This document shows, in pieces, positions 63,480 through 64,000 of a stretch of DNA of 64,000 nucleotides. The notes under the pieces were generated by a model, which saw only the letters and a list, made by a program, of their open reading frames with translations, searched no databases and was not told the DNA's origin. Numbering within the stretch: position 1 is the first letter of the stretch; each line of letters starts with the position of its first letter. Source of the DNA: Platycnemis pennipes (Eukaryota > Arthropoda > Insecta > Odonata > Platycnemididae). A program made the position numbers and the translations under genes. The stretch is from positions 100,477,027 to 100,541,026 of the forward strand of contig OW121856.1 in assembly GCA_933228895.1 (NCBI GenBank), read 5' to 3'.

Positions 63480-64000
63480 GAGAGGGAAGAATTTATGGAG
63501 CAGTCGATTCCATCATATCGCCGGCGTAACGGTTCGCGCATCTGAAGAGAATGAAAGTGTAAGAGCGATGCCAATGACTCACGGAGACCCAAAACGACTT
63601 CCTTTCTTGGTCAAAGTCGCTGTAAGGAGCTGGCAGCGATTGCGGCCACCTGATTGGCTCTGCCGCAGGCCCGTGGCACACTCCTCCCCCTACCCCCTCA
63701 ACACTACGTCCTTCGCGACCTCGTTAAGAGCAGAGCCGGAGTCCGTCTGTCCCATTCCCCTCCTTCCCTGGCAATCCCAGGCAGACCTTCGCCTCCATCG
63801 CGAAACAGTTGACTAACTATCCGCGGCTCACTCTGCTCCATGCTCCCCCAACCCACCCCTCAAGAGTGACGCATTCTAGGGAGATAGCCACGGCGAGCGG
63901 ATTTTTTCACTCGAAAAAAAAACCTCGGCAGAGTCGAGATGAAAGCCGTTTCTGCGGGGCTGTTCCATATCTAGTTGCCCCCCCATTTTCTCAACCCCCA
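63480..64000. other. GC-richer right end, no gene recognised
   Basis: Composition rises to the right edge with several CpGs. Frames of 62 codons (63493-63681, minus) and 82 codons (63568-63816, plus) overlap and have no domain. It may be the edge of a promoter or gene continuing beyond the window. Confidence 0.35.

Noticed and set aside
1..64000. Integrated virus or LTR retrotransposon
   Set aside because: No gag, protease, integrase or envelope-like motif and no LTR pair was seen; the only direct terminal repeats belong to PLE-1 and to LINE-associated duplications.

Overview
The window looks like a repeat-dominated, AT-rich piece of an animal nuclear genome, most likely an arthropod. It carries a eukaryotic tRNA-Ser with an internal pol III promoter and a T-run terminator. 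It also carries an intact Penelope-like retroelement, many 5'-truncated LINEs, tRNA-headed SINEs, hAT-type elements, TTAA-ended MITEs and a THAP-domain transposon relic with a spliceosomal-type intron. There is no operon, no bacterial gene and no recognisable virus. The species cannot be named from the sequence alone. I found no multi-exon host protein gene that I can defend; nearly all coding signal is mobile-element protein, mostly broken.

Family names used here are local. LINE-R: RTE-like C-terminal reverse transcriptase, tail (GAT)n. LINE-J: Jockey/CR1-like, 3' end a conserved hairpin followed by ATGTAG-type repeats. LINE-S: a second, badly decayed RTE-like family. SINE-T1, T2 and T3: tRNA-headed SINEs. 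MITE-1: about 700 bp, TTAA ends. MITE-2: about 320 bp with 70-75 bp inverted ends. PLE-1 and PLE-2: Penelope-like elements.

Layout. 1-5.4 kb: SINE relics, a hAT-type MITE (2382-2836) and a 2.07-kb hAT deletion derivative (3296-5365) with 8-bp target duplication and a mutated BED finger. 5.5-11.7 kb: SINE copies in otherwise featureless AT-rich DNA. 11.7-12.6 kb: a GC-rich, CpG-rich island. 12.6-20.5 kb: LINE-J and LINE-R copies, a hairpin carrying a tRNA-like segment (18588-18712) and a second GC-rich segment (19.1-19.6 kb). 21-27 kb: nested MITEs, SINEs and LINEs, the tRNA-Ser(AGA) at 26134-26215, and a LINE-J chimera bracketed by a 96-bp direct repeat. 29.2-29.9 kb: PLE-2 remnant. 30.5-34.6 kb: inverted-repeat elements, the larger enclosing a decayed two-exon THAP gene. 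34.7-37.9 kb: PLE-1, complete, inserted in a LINE-R copy. 38-41.5 kb: LINE-R copy and a relic of a widespread uncharacterised repeat-encoded protein. 41.5-45.2 kb: empty. 45.8-49.6 kb: full-length MITE-1, a long fold-back hairpin (48213-48368), SINEs. 50-64 kb: more LINE-J, LINE-R and SINE copies, with a GC-rich right end.

The standout is PLE-1. It has an uninterrupted reading frame of about 810 codons with reverse transcriptase (YVDD) and GIY-YIG endonuclease. Its 137-bp pseudo-LTRs look essentially identical and each contains a hammerhead-ribozyme-like core. An inverted 5' segment looks copied from a head-to-tail tandem, and a 14-bp target duplication marks the ends. Everything about it looks recent. 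Other items worth checking are the fold-back hairpin, the 3' module shared by several SINE heads, and LINE-J copies that have acquired an inverted second copy of their own 3' end.
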